Origin: Diphasiastrum complanatum
Taxonomy: Eukaryota > Streptophyta > Lycopodiopsida > Lycopodiales > Lycopodiaceae
DNA length: 64,000 nt
Direction: 5' to 3'
Assembly (NCBI GenBank): GCA_029204225.1
Contig: CM055092.1
Span: forward strand, 70,442,838-70,506,837
Positions 1 through 11,170 of the stretch are shown one piece after another (position 1 is the stretch's first letter; the number at the start of each line of letters is the position of its first letter). The position numbers were made by a program, and so were the translations under genes. The notes below the pieces were generated by a model. It was given only the letters and a program-made list of their open reading frames with translations, did no database searches and had not been told where the DNA came from.

Positions 1-189
1 GGTTTCTGCCTGTGTCCCTCCAGACGTGTGCTCAAAAGCTAACAAAGCTTTGTGGCTCGAACAGTTTGTTTTTTCAGCTCCCTCTCAAAACATGGTAGCT
101 TTACGACTCCCAGACTTGTCCTCATTGAGTGATCATAATTGACATAAATCACATTAGATAGCTAAAACTTGATGTCTATCGATGTAAAT

Positions 190-1225
190 AGCCTCATTTT
201 GGTGCCTCTATCACTCGGGAAAGCCAACATTTGATGCCTAACATGTGATTTTGTTGCTTGTTACTTGACATGGCTCATGAAGTGATCATACTCAACCAGT
301 CTCAAGAATAGTATATCGAGATTGGGTAGAAGACAACTACAAGATATCAACCCCATATATATATGGTAGATGATAACAACTGACCTTTATACATATTGAA
401 GTTGGATGTGAAGGCATTTGAGTTGAAAAAATGTCTACGTACAAAGATCCAAAAGCAAAGAAGAAACAAGAGTTGATCAAGGACACCTTGAAATCCTCAA
501 TGACGTACTCTTTTGACCTTATAGAATCAAATTCATAAGCAATTTATACAAATCCCAATGTTCATGAGTTTGAGAAAATTGAAGAGGGCTAGCCATGTAA
601 ATGATGCACATAGGCACAAATATCACATGATTACAGTTGGCCTTGTCATAGATAATGAATAGGGATTTAGACCTATCATGAATTTAGACAATCTAGACGT
701 CTAGAACTGCCATAGATCACCATTTTGTTTATGACAAAGTTCTAACAGTATGAGCTTCACTTTGTTTGTCCGTTGTCAGTACTTTTCCAATCAGCTATCT
801 CAATCTCGACTTCAAGTCATTGAGATAGTTTGAATTTGGCACCTATCACTCAAGATTGCTCAAATTCGATGCGTAACATGTGATTTTGGTGTTTATCACT
901 CGACATGGCTCATCTAGCTGATCAGACTCAACCAATATCAAGTCTGGTATATTAAGATTTGTCGACTTTGACCCCTTGACGATGGAGTTGACGCTATCAC
1001 AGGAGATAACTCAAATTTGATGTCCACCGTCAGAGATAGGTCAATTTCAGTCTTTCTAACTTGAGATTGCCCATTGGGTAATTAAATTAGAGGAATCTCA
1101 ACTTCAGGACATTCAGAATTAGCTCAAATTTGATGTCCCTCGTTCGAGGCGTAAGTTATGATTTTCTCTTTAGCAGTCGACGTAGTTGATGAAGGGATCA
1201 AAATTGGCCAGCCTCAAACTTAGGA
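190..1225. repeat. Diverged direct repeats, about 130 bp units
   Basis: Three related stretches lie near 199-325, 836-965 and 1123-1220. Each carries the same run of phrases: a 'cacctatcactc' motif, 'aaatttgatgcctaacatgtgatttt', then a 'cgacatggctcat' motif followed by an 'actcaaccag' motif. They are in direct orientation but unevenly spaced and well diverged. No coding potential is visible. The first 190 bases hold nothing I recognise. This may be an old tandem array or the non-coding part of a decayed element. Confidence 0.55.
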
Positions 1226-1849
1226 CATACATAATTGATTATTTTTTATTCCTTATCAATGGAAGTGACCCCTATTGTTATGTACCACAACGGTACACCT
1301 TCAGTGACGACCTCACAAGGGGCATGATGCAGGTCACGTTATCGACATGTTGTGGTGCCACGCATCACCCTCCTAGGAGGTCACGTGTCGCCGGTAGAAT
1401 CGTGCTTGATGGGACCCACTATGCTATGCCTATATAATAGTGGGGCTTGCCCTATGCCATTCACTCAATCTACCCGGGAGGTGGTGGATGGAGAGCACAT
1501 GCATTAGCTAGGACATATCTCCAAGCTAAGAGATGTGTGCTAGGGAGAGTTAAGGGCGATGGTTGGTGGTATGGGATGCCAGTTATCGCAGGAGACTTGA
1601 CTAGGCATGAAGATGTCAGTAGCTCCAGTGCATGGGGGTGGGTCAGTTGTGACCCTATGGATGGGTGGATACGGTGCGTCGATACATCTTGTATCTCTTA
1701 CAGATGTCTGGGCAAATCCTTCTCGTGTAGCATACACCTTACCATCTCAACAATGGTGCAGTTCTTTTGCTCTGCCACCCTGTTCTGCTAGGGTGTGTAG
1801 GGTTCCTTAAATTTTCTCTTGATTCCATTCAGGCTACAGATTCCATTCC
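1226..1849. other. Non-coding stretch, no recognised gene
   Basis: This stretch holds short overlapping open frames on both strands with no family resemblance. A TATATAA string lies near 1431, but nothing downstream reads as a gene. It could be flanking DNA or the LTR of the adjacent copia remnant. I found no matching second LTR. Confidence 0.3.
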
Positions 1850-3312
1850 ATTCAGATGCTTCTTGAATGATCGTCTAGGATACAAAGGAGTCGCCGATAG
1901 ATGCTACATCCATTGGGCCACATAGGTCGGAATGCACAAGTTCAAGTAGGTTCGTCATTTGATTTGACAGATTTTTGCACAATGGAAGCTTGTGCTACTT
2001 CTCATACACCCAGAATTCACATCTCTCTATGCATTCCCTCAGATTGTAGTCATAATCTTCAAGCTTAGTCTCCTTGGTGAACCTTTGTAGACTTCTCTCT
2101 CCGAGATGACCCATCCGTTTGTGCCATAGATTGTTCTTGCACTTGGATTCCAGATTGATGTAGGTTGACGATCTTTCAACTATCCCTCCTTGTAACTGGT
2201 ACAATCCGATTGACCCCATTCTGAATTCTATCACAATTACTCCCTTTCATCTGTAATCATGCATCCCTGTCTCTCAAAGGAAACTTCCATACCTTTGTCT
2301 GGGAGTGAACCGACTAAAATCAAATTCTTTGCCAGGTTCGGTAAATGGAGGACTTTTTAAATTATCAGTTCCCTTCTGTTTCCTATCCATACAGCTACTG
2401 TTCCAGCGCCCACCACGTTCGCTCTGGTCCGATCTCCACGGTGATCTCCCTCTTTCTGGTTACCAACTCACGGGTGATGAAATCTTTTCATTCCAAAGTC
2501 ATATGGAAAGTCGCTCCGGAGTCCACGTACCAACAGATGTCAACTGACTCCGCATCCTGCAATTCTCCTCCGCTCAATTTCACCATGCTTTTGATGTTGT
2601 CTTCAGATGAACAAACCGAGTCACTACTTTGCTACTTGATCAGGACCATCAGCCCATAGACTTTTGGCAGCTCTTCTGCCTCCTCCTCTTCTTTGACCAA
2701 ATTAGCTTGTGAGGTCTCTCCTTTCTTCTGATCCTCCTTTTTCTTTCGACAATTCCGGATGAAGTGTGCAATCTGATCACAATAAAAGCACCTTTTTTCA
2801 CCCCTCACCTTCTTGCTTTCTCTCCAAGCTTGTGATTAGCGTGTATACCAGTTGCCTTTTGTCTAGGATTGCGCCTGCCACTTCCAATTGCCTCCAGATG
2901 GCTTTGATCCTGTCAATATGGGCCGTCATCGGATCTCCCTCTATCATCTTGAGTGCATTCAATTGCCTCTACAGTGTCAATATGCTTGAGAACTCTACTA
3001 CCTCATATGTTTCTTTAGCAATTCCCATACTCCTTTGGCTGTCTCTGTATCCCGGACTTGCGAAACGATCGTGTCTCCCAATGCCATGCACAGCACCATG
3101 TACACCTTCGTCTCCTTCTGATTCACGATCTCAACCGGAGCCGCACTCTTTGCACATCCTTCCTCGTCAAGTTTGATGATTTTAGACCCATCAATCACTC
3201 CCCACAGCCCTTTCTCTCTCAGTATAATCTTTAGCCTCCAACTCTATGCCAAGTAATTTGAGTCATCCAGCCTTTCTATCATCTTGAAGTCGAACCCGTT
3301 GTCTGCTGCCAT
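1850..3312 (-). pseudogene. Ty1/copia retrotransposon remnant: gag, protease, start of integrase
   Basis: On the minus strand this reads as the front of a copia polyprotein. The gag start ATG is at 3312 (MAADNGFDF). An in-frame TAG follows about 23 codons later, where a Trp would be expected. Gag then continues through 3198-2998. A CCHC zinc knuckle (CFYCDQIAHFIRNC) lies at about 2790-2749, and the aspartic protease motif WYVDSGATFHMT at about 2538-2500. The GAG-pre-integrase motif LWHKRMGHLGERS follows near 2140-2090. The integrase start LLELVHSDLCGPMDV is near 1920-1875, after which the similarity stops. Frameshifts and stops make it non-functional. Reverse transcriptase and RNase H are absent. 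No LTR pair was recognised, though the leader and LTR could lie in 3313-3850. Confidence 0.85.
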
Positions 3313-4010
3313 CTTCCAATGATCGGCCTTTGGATCCTTTGAAATTACTTTTTCTTTTTCCTAACATGACTGTCGCCGTGTGTGGTCTCCTTTAGCATGA
3401 TTGATCGTCCTCTAAACGGTCCTCAATTTCACACATTTGACAAATCCTAGATCTATCGTGCGCGTGAGCCCATAATCTTTGATGAAACAATTATGCTCCT
3501 GCAATAGATTACTTGACAAGTATGCTAGCAAGAACTAAAGCAAAAAGATCAAACACAATTTGCAATGATCAATTCACAAGTTACAAAAAGACAAAAAACA
3601 TTCACAAAATCGCGTCTTCATTTCCATATGTCTACTTGCCAAGAAAATCCTAACCTAGGGTTTTCGATTCACATGACAAGAAAACCGTTTTTAACTATCT
3701 ATCACTAACTACTGCCGTTATGCTCCATCGTGGATTGTAATCTCTCTGCAGAGAATTCTATCACTTGTGAATTTTTCATAATGTGTGCTTAGGTTTTTTT
3801 ACAATGTCTAAATCCCCCCCCACCCCCCCCATCCCCCCCCCGTCGCCCTAGCTCGCATGCACACGCCAATTCTCGAGAAAACCTGCAAAGTATAGGCATG
3901 AAACCGACATAATTTCTCAAAGACCAGTATGATAACATTTTGATGACTTTTTAGATTACCACAGAAACCCTTTTATGAGTAATAGTCTTAAAAGAATCGA
4001 GAATCTTTAG
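3313..4010. other. Non-coding, probable leader/LTR side of the copia remnant, with C-runs
   Basis: No ORF of interest. Runs of C (three blocks of 7-10, broken by single A or AT) occupy about 3814-3842. The position, 5' of the gag start of the minus-strand copia remnant, suggests leader and LTR sequence, but no tRNA primer-binding site was found to confirm it. Confidence 0.35.
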
Positions 4011-4035
4011 AATTGCAGCCCTTTTTTAGGATAAC

Positions 4036-4734
4036 TCAAAAAGAGTTTGCCATCAATGGCACAAGTTCTCTCTCTCGCCCTTCCATGAAGCAGTCGGGGT
4101 ACCTGAAGGCTAAAGGGTAAAAAGCACTGAAACCACTTTCTTGAGGTGCTGGCACGGGCCACGTCAGTGGACAGAGGACGAGAGGTATTGCATTGGTGCA
4201 CAGTTGCAAGTAGGCATGAGGCGGATGCTCCACTAGGTAATTGAAAATTTCATAATTGCCAATGGCTAGAGAGAGAGAGAGAGAGTTAGAGAGAGAAATA
4301 TTTTGGGGCTTTTGGTAAATTGGAAATGACTCCCGCCCTATTCTCAGCTTGTGCTTGGTGCGCTTCTTCTTCTTCTCTATCTTCAGAGTGATTTGGTGAT
4401 GACGGGCTTGCCTCCAACAGATAGGCCAGCTGTATACGGCTTCGACCATCTGGATCATGCTTTCGCCCTTGGATTGAACTATGGATTCTAAGGGACACTT
4501 CCCTGGAAGCAGGAGCCATTATTTGTTCTACTATTTGAGAGTCTACTGGGGGCAGAGCGTTTCCAGGATCCGTTGAAGATGTAGAGTAAAAAGCTCCGGA
4601 TTTGGCTGCCATGGCTGAAGGAGGAAGAGTAGGCGGCACCAGATCTGCAAGTGCGAGCAGCTGAGATGGATTAGCGATGCACCGCTCTGAATGCTGCCAT
4701 TGTTATTGCGAGAAACATCAAACTCTAACAGCAA
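4036..4734 (-). other. Overlapping unidentified ORFs
   Basis: Three overlapping minus-strand frames of 63-140 codons are open here. One is rich in Ser, Pro, Glu and Lys (KIEKKKKRTKHK). A short (GA)n tract sits at about 4268-4285. I do not recognise a family, and the overlap in several frames argues that at most one is real. They could be the first exon of an unknown gene or chance ORFs in GC-richer DNA. Confidence 0.2.
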
Positions 4735-5173
4735 AACTGATTATCCTTTTATAGTTTAGGGCATAAGCCTGTGTTTTGCATTGCAGCGGGATTGCTCCGG
4801 ATGCTATTCCATTACTGCTTTGTTCAAGTGGGCACAACTATGTAGCATTCATTACAGCTGTCCTTAAGAGTTGTTTTTAATCTTTCTGACAAGATAAACT
4901 TACATCTGGTGTCTGATATGACGTGCAGGGATGTGCAGGGATGCTATGCCTTGCTTCTTCTAGTATCTACTCCTGGACGCATATGTCCAAGGGCTGTGTC
5001 TTGTGCAAATATTCTTGCAGTGATCAGTTTAGTTTGATCAATTGCTCAACTCAAGCTAGGCGGTATTCAGGAAGCTCTTGGATCCAAAAATCAAATCTTT
5101 TCATACGATGTTGTCATTTTGTCAGAGTATTTCACCCTTAGGTCCTACACTAATATGTGTACTATGAACGTAG

Positions 5174-5733
5174 TATACGTTTCGTGTGGTGGCAAAGCAG
5201 CTCATCAGTTTTGGCCCTGGAGAAGAGTGTGACAGTCTCATGAAGGAGTACTAACATCTGTTGGACGGCATATTTTCTCTTCCGCTTTAAATTCCTGGCT
5301 CCACTTACGCGAAGGCACTGCAGGTACATAATAAATCCAGTGCCGGATCCCTCTTTATACATTTCATAAAATATCTTAATTAGTACTTCACAAAAGTGCT
5401 TCCCCATTCCATCTTAATGATGACCACAAGATAGACTAAAGATAGAGGGGCCTGTCAATTGAGAATCGCTTGCGTCTGCAGGCTCGGGGGAGCATTTTAA
5501 AGAGACTCACCTAAGTGATTGATTCAAGAAAAAGCCTTGAAGAATACAATCACAAGGACTTACTCGCAACTGTGTTCAGTTTTGAGATGCGGCATGAGGA
5601 TAGGATGACTAACGAGCAGATCATGGATTACTTTCTTGGATTGCTCTGGGGTGGACATGTTTCCACAACAACAGCTGTTCTTTTCGCGATCACATTCTTG
5701 ACCGACAGTCCAAAGGCTTTAAACCAGCTGAGA
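5174..5733 (+). pseudogene. Cytochrome P450 pseudogene, middle exons (5' half of a split gene)
   Basis: Two exons resemble clan-85 P450s (the CYP85/90/716 type, membrane-bound monooxygenases). Exon 5174-5333 reads VVAKQLISFGPGEECDSLMKEY, then a stop, then a FSLPL...GSTYAKALQ stretch with a second stop, and ends at CAG|gtacat. Exon 5482-5733 follows cttgcgtctgcag. It has one in-frame TAA, then carries the I-helix: MTNEQIMDYFLGLLWGG followed by HVSTTTA, where the oxygen-binding A/G-G-x-D/E-T-T motif is expected. Similarity ends at ALNQLR (about 5733). The rest of the protein (K helix, PERF, haem loop) is missing here. A matching set of exactly those exons lies on the minus strand at 33.37-34.21 kb. 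Three stop codons show it is dead. Confidence 0.85.
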
Positions 5734-5898
5734 ATAAGTCCTTTCTCTCTATTAATGAATTACTAGAGAAGTCCGAAGTTCGCTTTCCTCGAAGATGGGG
5801 CACCTTGAGAGTACAGGCTTGATTTACAGTTTCCAGAATAAGCTGGAACGACTGCTTATGCTGATGTCGAGCATTGCAGGAAGAAAACTTGTCTATTG
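5734..5898. other. Breakpoint filler between P450 half and LTR fragment
   Basis: About 165 bases that match neither the P450 reading frame nor the copia LTR. They lie exactly between the broken end of the P450 and the cut end of the LTR fragment, so they are probably filler added at an inversion breakpoint, or a small unrelated insertion. Confidence 0.4.
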
Positions 5899-6172
5899 CT
5901 CGCTTACTAGCAGACTTGTGGATCACTATGAATCCTGATCACAGGACTCGTCTCGCACGTAGGCGGACTTCTTGTCTGTATTTTGTCTTGATTGCTTACT
6001 AGTATCAGACTACTTCATCTGTGTATGTTCTGTCAGGTGTCATCCAGTAAGTATATAGTTGCTCTATGTAACTTTAATATTAGAGTGATTAAGCATCTAG
6101 AACTAATCAGGAAATTACAAGAGTGGCGGATTAGCCATGACCCAGAGTGAAACTGCTGACGTCATGCCATCA
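5899..6172 (-). repeat. Copia LTR fragment, 5' part (minus orientation)
   Basis: The reverse complement aligns with the LTR at 38046-38733, from its first bases (TGATGGCATGACGTCA, here ending at 6172) to LTR position about 38326. The remaining LTR bases, from 38335 on, are those present as the truncated 5' LTR at 34214-34593. The two pieces add up to one LTR, lacking about 8 bp. Divergence from the 3' LTR copy is modest. Confidence 0.85.
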
Positions 6173-6488
6173 AATCATATATCTGTACTTTAATTGTGCG
6201 ACAACCGTAAGTAAACTTGTGTAGATGCTTTCAACAAATGTGAGGAAAATGGAAATATATACAGTAAGAGCTTTGTAACCCACACTAGAGCAAAGATGAA
6301 GATCCTAAATGCTTCGGAGGTGAAACCACTGCCTTGAATCAAAGTCTCATGTTCAAGATTTCACAAGTACATTTATTAGATAACTCTTCTCTCTACTCAT
6401 TTCAACAAAGCCCTCCATCCTCCAAAAATACATCCTCCATCCATAGTGCTCACACAAATTGGATCATCCTTTTTTAGCATGTACTACC

Positions 6489-6893
6489 TTTAATGAATTT
6501 TAGGGCATTTTGAGTTTTTTTTGACACATTCTGGACCACTATGCTCTAGAATGTACTGTCCAGAATGCACAATACATTCCGACCCATTTTGGTCATGCTC
6601 CAATAACAAAGTGTTCCCAAATCCATACTCAAGTGGGATGGAGCATGCAGGCTAGATTTTCTCTGTGTCCAATTTTAGGGAATTTTGAAATTTTTTTGAC
6701 ACGTTCTGGACCACTATGCTCTAGAGGGTACTGTCTAGAATGCACAATACATTCTGACATATTTTAGTCATGCTCCAAATTTCCAATTCTAGGCCATTTT
6801 GAAATTATTTTTACATGTTCAGGACCACTATGCTCCAAAATGTACTGTCCATAATGCACAATACATTCTAACCCATTTTGGTCATGCTCCAAA
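6489..6893. repeat. Three tandem copies of a ~110 bp repeat
   Basis: Copies begin near 6489, 6671 and 6786. Each contains a 'ttagggcattttga' motif, then 'ccactatgctctaga', a 'gtactgtccagaatgcac' motif and 'ttttggtcatgctcc'. The first two are separated by extra sequence. No coding potential. The 6173-6488 interval before it holds nothing recognised. Confidence 0.75.
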
Positions 6894-6922
6894 AATAGAG
6901 TGATCCGAAATCTACACTCAAG

Positions 6923-8097
6923 GCCCATGCTAGCATTAAGTGCCATACTATAACATCATATATTGGACATGTTATATATAGCACCATACTTCTACACCTT
7001 CCTTGAGTGATTAAATACCAAAATTATCTTCATGCACACTATCTTGACAAAAGCATTTCTTCAAGGAATTCAACCACTGAAACTCTTCCTGATTCCTGTA
7101 GACAAATCTAGCTTATTTGGTACCTAATATAGCTTGAAAAGAAAAATCTAGAAGCTTATGTGGCATTAATATGATATATCTACTTTGAGGAGATATCGCC
7201 AAGATTTTGTCTTCTGATTATCGAGTGCTTTCCGCAAGAACAATCGAGAAGTTATTGATAAACGCACCATCAAACCATTAGCTCCCTCCAAGGACTACAC
7301 TCAGCTACAAGACTTCCACCACCTACGACAATGACCCCGTGCAATAATGACAATAATAACTTTCACAAGAAAGACCAGCTGCTCTCAGAATTTCCCATGC
7401 TTGTAGGCTAACCGAAATGCTAGTAGTTTTCAGGTGCGTAATGATGGATTTTGGTAACCAATCTTTTTCACCCTTCCGATATTGATGTTAGATGAGATTC
7501 ACTAGTTTATTGAAAGTGGCATGAGGACACCATGAAAATCTACAGAAAGATAAGCTTATAAAATATATTTTCGGTTGGTTCACAACCATTATAGAGGAAC
7601 GGTGGGACATTTATAGTCAGCAATAACGGTGATGTCTATTCTGTATTTCTTGCTAATCTTCTTCAAGTTCATTATTTGATGATATTCTACTGCTGGCATT
7701 TCAAAATCTCAAAACGTAATTCTTCTGCATAAGATCATAAAAAACGATGATGATTTTCTTCCATTCTGACCACATGCAGACTGGAAAGGTAGTCTTATGA
7801 TCAGACATAACCTATGATTGTTAATGTGCATTCACATAACTATGATTCATTCCCATCAAGAGACATGAAATCCAACGATACATATGATACCTTATCACGA
7901 ACCCAAATAATTTGTATTTGATTGCTCTCTAGCTCTAATCCATATATCAACATGACACATATTGGACCAAACAGAAATGACTTTTTGTTCGATGAGTAAA
8001 TGGAAAAGAAGCTCACCTGCGCGATGCTGGATATCCACGATGGATCGTGGAAACAATATGCCTTATTGCAAAGGTAACAAGTTCTAGACTGAATTAT
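6923..8097. repeat. Segment C: paralogue of 39.2-40.6 kb and 51.1-53.7 kb
   Basis: From 'gacccatgctagcattaag' to 'gttctagactgaatta' this matches segment A (from about 39227) and segment B (from about 51073). C retains about 130 bp at 7216-7345 that A and B lack. At 8006-8012 the C copy reads continuously through the point where A carries a solo LTR and B a gag-only copia element, so C is an empty insertion site. C abuts a CACTA transposase fragment on its right. I recognise no protein in it. Confidence 0.8.
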
Positions 8098-9070
8098 CTG
8101 TTGCAAGACCAAATCTCACATTTCTTGACTCGTTGGCAAAGCTTGGATACTCTTTGTTGATGTGTTTCCATGCAGGTGAATCTGAAGGTACCCTCATCAT
8201 CCCATCCATAGAGGTATGGTGTGCATGCCAGTCCATAAGTTGTGCAAGAGATTCACAACAAAATAAACGTTGCAATCGTGAAATTACTAGAAAATGTCGT
8301 AAAACTTTGCACGTAATGGTTGCCCCTTGCAAATCATCTCTATATCGAGAAGTATCACAAATGGGACATTTCTTGAGTGATTCATACCTTCCTCAATATA
8401 AAATACAATCTTTTGGACATGCATGATAGTGCTTGTAGTCCATCCCGATGTTAGACAACATCTTTTGTGCCTCATCTCTTGTCTCAGGCATGACATTCCC
8501 TTCTGGGAAAATTTTGTTTTTCAATAGTCTGTACATGACAAAAGAAGTCATTGTAAAAAAAAATATCACTCGATGTCCAAATTGTAAATTTTACTTCAAA
8601 GCAAAACTGACAAGTAGATGAAAAAAATTTTACTCAAATAATAATGTGAGGCTTTGGTCACTCCATCTATATTTGGCTTGAAGATTTAATAGAAGTAGAG
8701 AACTCACCAAACGAGATGTCTTTGCTCTAGGATACAATGCGGTCTTTCATTCTTCTCGCAAGTTTCTTTCTTCTTTAGACAAAAGTGTCTCCTCATCTTG
8801 TTCATTGTGTCTAGCTGCAATATTGTTCTTGTACATATCATCCAACACGTCTCCCATGACTTCAAATTCATCATTCATTGGAAGCTCATTTTCATCGTTG
8901 GAACTTGTTTGCGAAGAAGTAGATCTAGATGAGCTAGATTCAAATGCATTAGTCTCTTGATTAATGCACTCATCAATTTCCATCATCTCTTTTAAGACTT
9001 GACGTAGACGACGAGGTATGTGGACCGTTGTATTGCATTCGTCGTCTACGTCGACCATTACGAGGATTAT
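8098..9070 (-). pseudogene. CACTA (En/Spm) transposase TNP2, N-terminal part, broken
   Basis: The minus strand resembles the TNP2-type transposase (Transposase_21 family) that cuts and moves CACTA elements. The upstream part, about 9070-8620, has an acidic Ser-rich stretch, then KTALYPRAKTS and LLLNLQAKYRWSDQSLTLLFE. This is the usual 'LYNLKA..GWSDKSF' region. The conserved core follows: DYKHYHACPKDCILY, a TGA stop, then KKCPICDTSRYRDD, KVLRHFLVISRLQRLF, then DSPAWKHINKEYPSFA and NVRFGLAT. The usual continuation (GFNPF and the catalytic region) is cut off where segment C begins. Stops and loss of the C-terminus make it inactive. Its orientation matches the SET-domain ORF upstream. Confidence 0.85.
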
Positions 9071-9129
9071 TGTCTCCAACACTAAATGAGGATGAAGAAT
9101 CCTATATATCAAAATAGCAAGAAGTAGGT

Positions 9130-9200
9130 TGAAACAATACTTGATAAACATTTCCTCCCAATACTTGATAGATCTAAATGTTGCATATGAATATAAATTA
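9130..9200 (-). repeat. Partial duplicate of the SET-domain ORF's 3' end
   Basis: The minus strand reads YATFRSIKYWEEMFIKYCFN, a diverged copy of YATRSIRFGEELFIKNSFN at the end of the SET-domain ORF (9473-9530). The DNA also aligns ('gatgaacagttcctcccc' against 'gataaacatttcctccca'). It lies directly upstream of the transposase coding region. It indicates an internal duplication of SET sequence within or next to the CACTA element. Confidence 0.65.
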
Positions 9201-9429
9201 CCTCTTAGTTTAAGAAGTATGAACATACCAATGTATCTATTAGACAGATTTGTCTTTTCAGCTTGTTAACATTCAAGAAATCAAAGGTGAATAATACTCC
9301 TAACATTTAATCTAGGCAAATGACGAATAATGCTCCTAACATTTGACATATTTAATGACACAAACCAAATACAATCAGGATGCATGGATTATACATCTCT
9401 ACATATCAACAAAATTCAAATCTTCACAT

Positions 9430-10338
9430 TTAACTTATTGTCTTTTGCAAACATTTGGGTAGAGGACGGTTGAAACTATTCTTGATGAACAGTTCCTCCC
9501 CAAACCTGATAGATCTAGTGGCATAGACCATTACATAAGTGCCCTTTACATTCCTAGTAAAATATTCTGCTTTTCCATTGGTGCGTTCTTCAAAATCACA
9601 ATTCGTCACATTGCTACAATTTATATATGTAGCGATGTTTCCATGCACATCTGGACGTCCATCAATGTATGTACAATTTGCCCTTGAGATGTTGCCTCCT
9701 TGCATGCGTTGCTCCTCTAAAGAACAAGCATTTGAATTCAAGCCATATACTTGCATCCTCCATTGGTGACGACACAAATCGTGCCAATCACCCCAATTGT
9801 ATTGAGGTCCTGCATATGGCATCAATGTCACAACAGTATTTAAAGGGACCTCAATACTACTCAATGCAAAAAGGCCCAAACCAGCATCAGGAAGGTGTTC
9901 ACTAGGCATGATCATGTACATTCGACCCCAATGCGTAAATGGTGTTCCATTTAATGGTAGTGGTGATTGGAGTGGCCAACACGAATATCTACTTCTAATA
10001 AAAGTTTTTACTAATGGTTGCAAGCTAGGTGGAAGAGGAAGTTCAGACAAAGAACCTAGAATGTCTTTTGACACATCAACAGTGCATAGTATTTTGCAAT
10101 TATCTTTCAAACTAGTCATCATACATCCAAGACGTGTTCTCTTTTTTAAAGGGGTGGTCAAGTTTGTGGAATCCACATGGAGTATCGTGGAGGACTCATG
10201 TGCAACATCTAGGATAGGTGTGGTTGGGTGGTAAGAACGTTCTAGAGATTTGGAGACATGGATTGAATCACAAGCCATTGACGAACTAATTATATCATGC
10301 AAGGGGTCATCATCAATAAGAGCATCATCTAGGGCCAA
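9430..10338 (-). CDS. SET-domain protein, possibly transposon-borne
   Basis: An uninterrupted frame of about 300 codons stays open to about 10410; no clear ATG is present, so a first exon is probably missing. The first ~110 residues are unremarkable (acidic, Ser-rich). The second half resembles a SET domain, the lysine methyltransferase fold. It has DAGLGLFALSSIEVPLNTVV (the GxG S-adenosylmethionine loop region). Next comes GNIATYINCSNVTNCDF, in place of the usual GNxxRFINHSCxPN. It ends with YATRSIRFGEELFIKNSFN (the usual 'A.RdI..GEEL..DY'). The asparagine-histidine motif and final Tyr are altered, so catalysis is doubtful. No zinc-binding post-SET cysteines follow. The gene runs in the same direction as the TNP2 remains and a fragment of its tail is repeated next to them. 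It was probably captured by, or belongs to, the CACTA element. Confidence 0.6.
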   Translation of the reverse strand: MALDDALIDDDPLHDIISSSMACDSIHVSKSLERSYHPTTPILDVAHESSTILHVDSTNLTTPLKKRTRLGCMMTSLKDNCKILCTVDVSKDILGSLSELPLPPSLQPLVKTFIRSRYSCWPLQSPLPLNGTPFTHWGRMYMIMPSEHLPDAGLGLFALSSIEVPLNTVVTLMPYAGPQYNWGDWHDLCRHQWRMQVYGLNSNACSLEEQRMQGGNISRANCTYIDGRPDVHGNIATYINCSNVTNCDFEERTNGKAEYFTRNVKGTYVMVYATRSIRFGEELFIKNSFNRPLPKCLQKTIS

Positions 10339-10467
10339 TGATGATCCAAAATCAATATTCGTGTGATTTATCCAGTCAATAATATTCTTGATCTCTCTTG
10401 CAACTCTTTTTCTTCAAACCAACTTATGGTCCTTCTTCTACAAAAGTTGAAAATGTTAGATGTATTA

Positions 10468-10470
<3 letters not shown>

Positions 10471-10524
<54 letters not shown>
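10471..10524. repeat. (CT)n microsatellite
   Basis: An almost pure CT run of about 27 units just upstream of the SET-domain ORF, followed by CA-rich sequence (10591-10620). The long Leu-Ser or Arg-Glu frames across it are artefacts of the dinucleotide. Confidence 0.95.
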
Positions 10525-10527
<3 letters not shown>

Positions 10528-10866
10528 CGCTCTCTCAAGCATGAAACATAAATTAATATATAACACAAACCTTAAACCAGTAGCATGAAACACACACACA
10601 AACACACACACCCACCCACACTGACCCTAAACACACATGAAGAGAAAAACAGAGAGAACATCATAGAGTGCTAATCAAAACTCCCGAACCACACGAATAT
10701 ATCCTACTACAGAATGTCACCACATGCTCTCTCCCTGCGACTTTTGGGCCTTTTTGTGGAACTCATCTTCCAACAAAAAACATTTGAACCACGCCTTTAA
10801 CGGAAAAAAACAAGGGCTACGCACCTTCCTAGAATTGGGAGTGTTGCTTACCTTTAACTCTTTCAT

Positions 10867-10867
<1 letters not shown>

Positions 10868-10951
<84 letters not shown>
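10868..10951. repeat. (CT)n microsatellite
   Basis: About 41 CT units. The ~80 bp before it ('tttaacggaa', 'cttcctagaattggga', 'ctctttcatg') are related to 17598-17685, which also precedes a (CT)n run. This suggests a repeat family carrying the microsatellite. Confidence 0.95.
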
Positions 10952-10953
<2 letters not shown>

Positions 10954-11011
10954 CGTGAATGAGTCTATTATGGGCGATCGAATATGGAAATCAAAATTAA
11001 TTACATCTGAT

Positions 11012-11170
11012 CATCTATTTGGATTTTTTTTTTTTAGAAGTAAGTGAGAGATTAACTTCATCTAATCATTCTATTTGGATTTTTCCTTTTAGAAGAAAGT
11101 GAGAGATTAACTTCATCTAAATATTATATTTGGATTTTTCCTTTTAGAAGCAAGTGAGAGATTAACTTCA
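11012..11170. repeat. Three tandem ~58 bp repeats
   Basis: The unit is 'tatttggatttttccttttag' followed by 'aagtgagagattaactt' and 'catctaatcattc'. It occurs three times in a row with few differences; the first copy has a poly-T run in place of 'ttcctttt'. It is non-coding. Confidence 0.85.

Noticed and set aside
1424-1440. Gene promoter at the TATATAA string
   Set aside because: No coding sequence follows and the string is common in this AT-rich DNA.
10368-10568. Long Leu-Ser or Arg-Glu frames across the CT/GA microsatellites (also 10724-11047 and 19370-19608)
   Set aside because: They exist only because a dinucleotide repeat has no stops in those frames; no homology outside the repeat.
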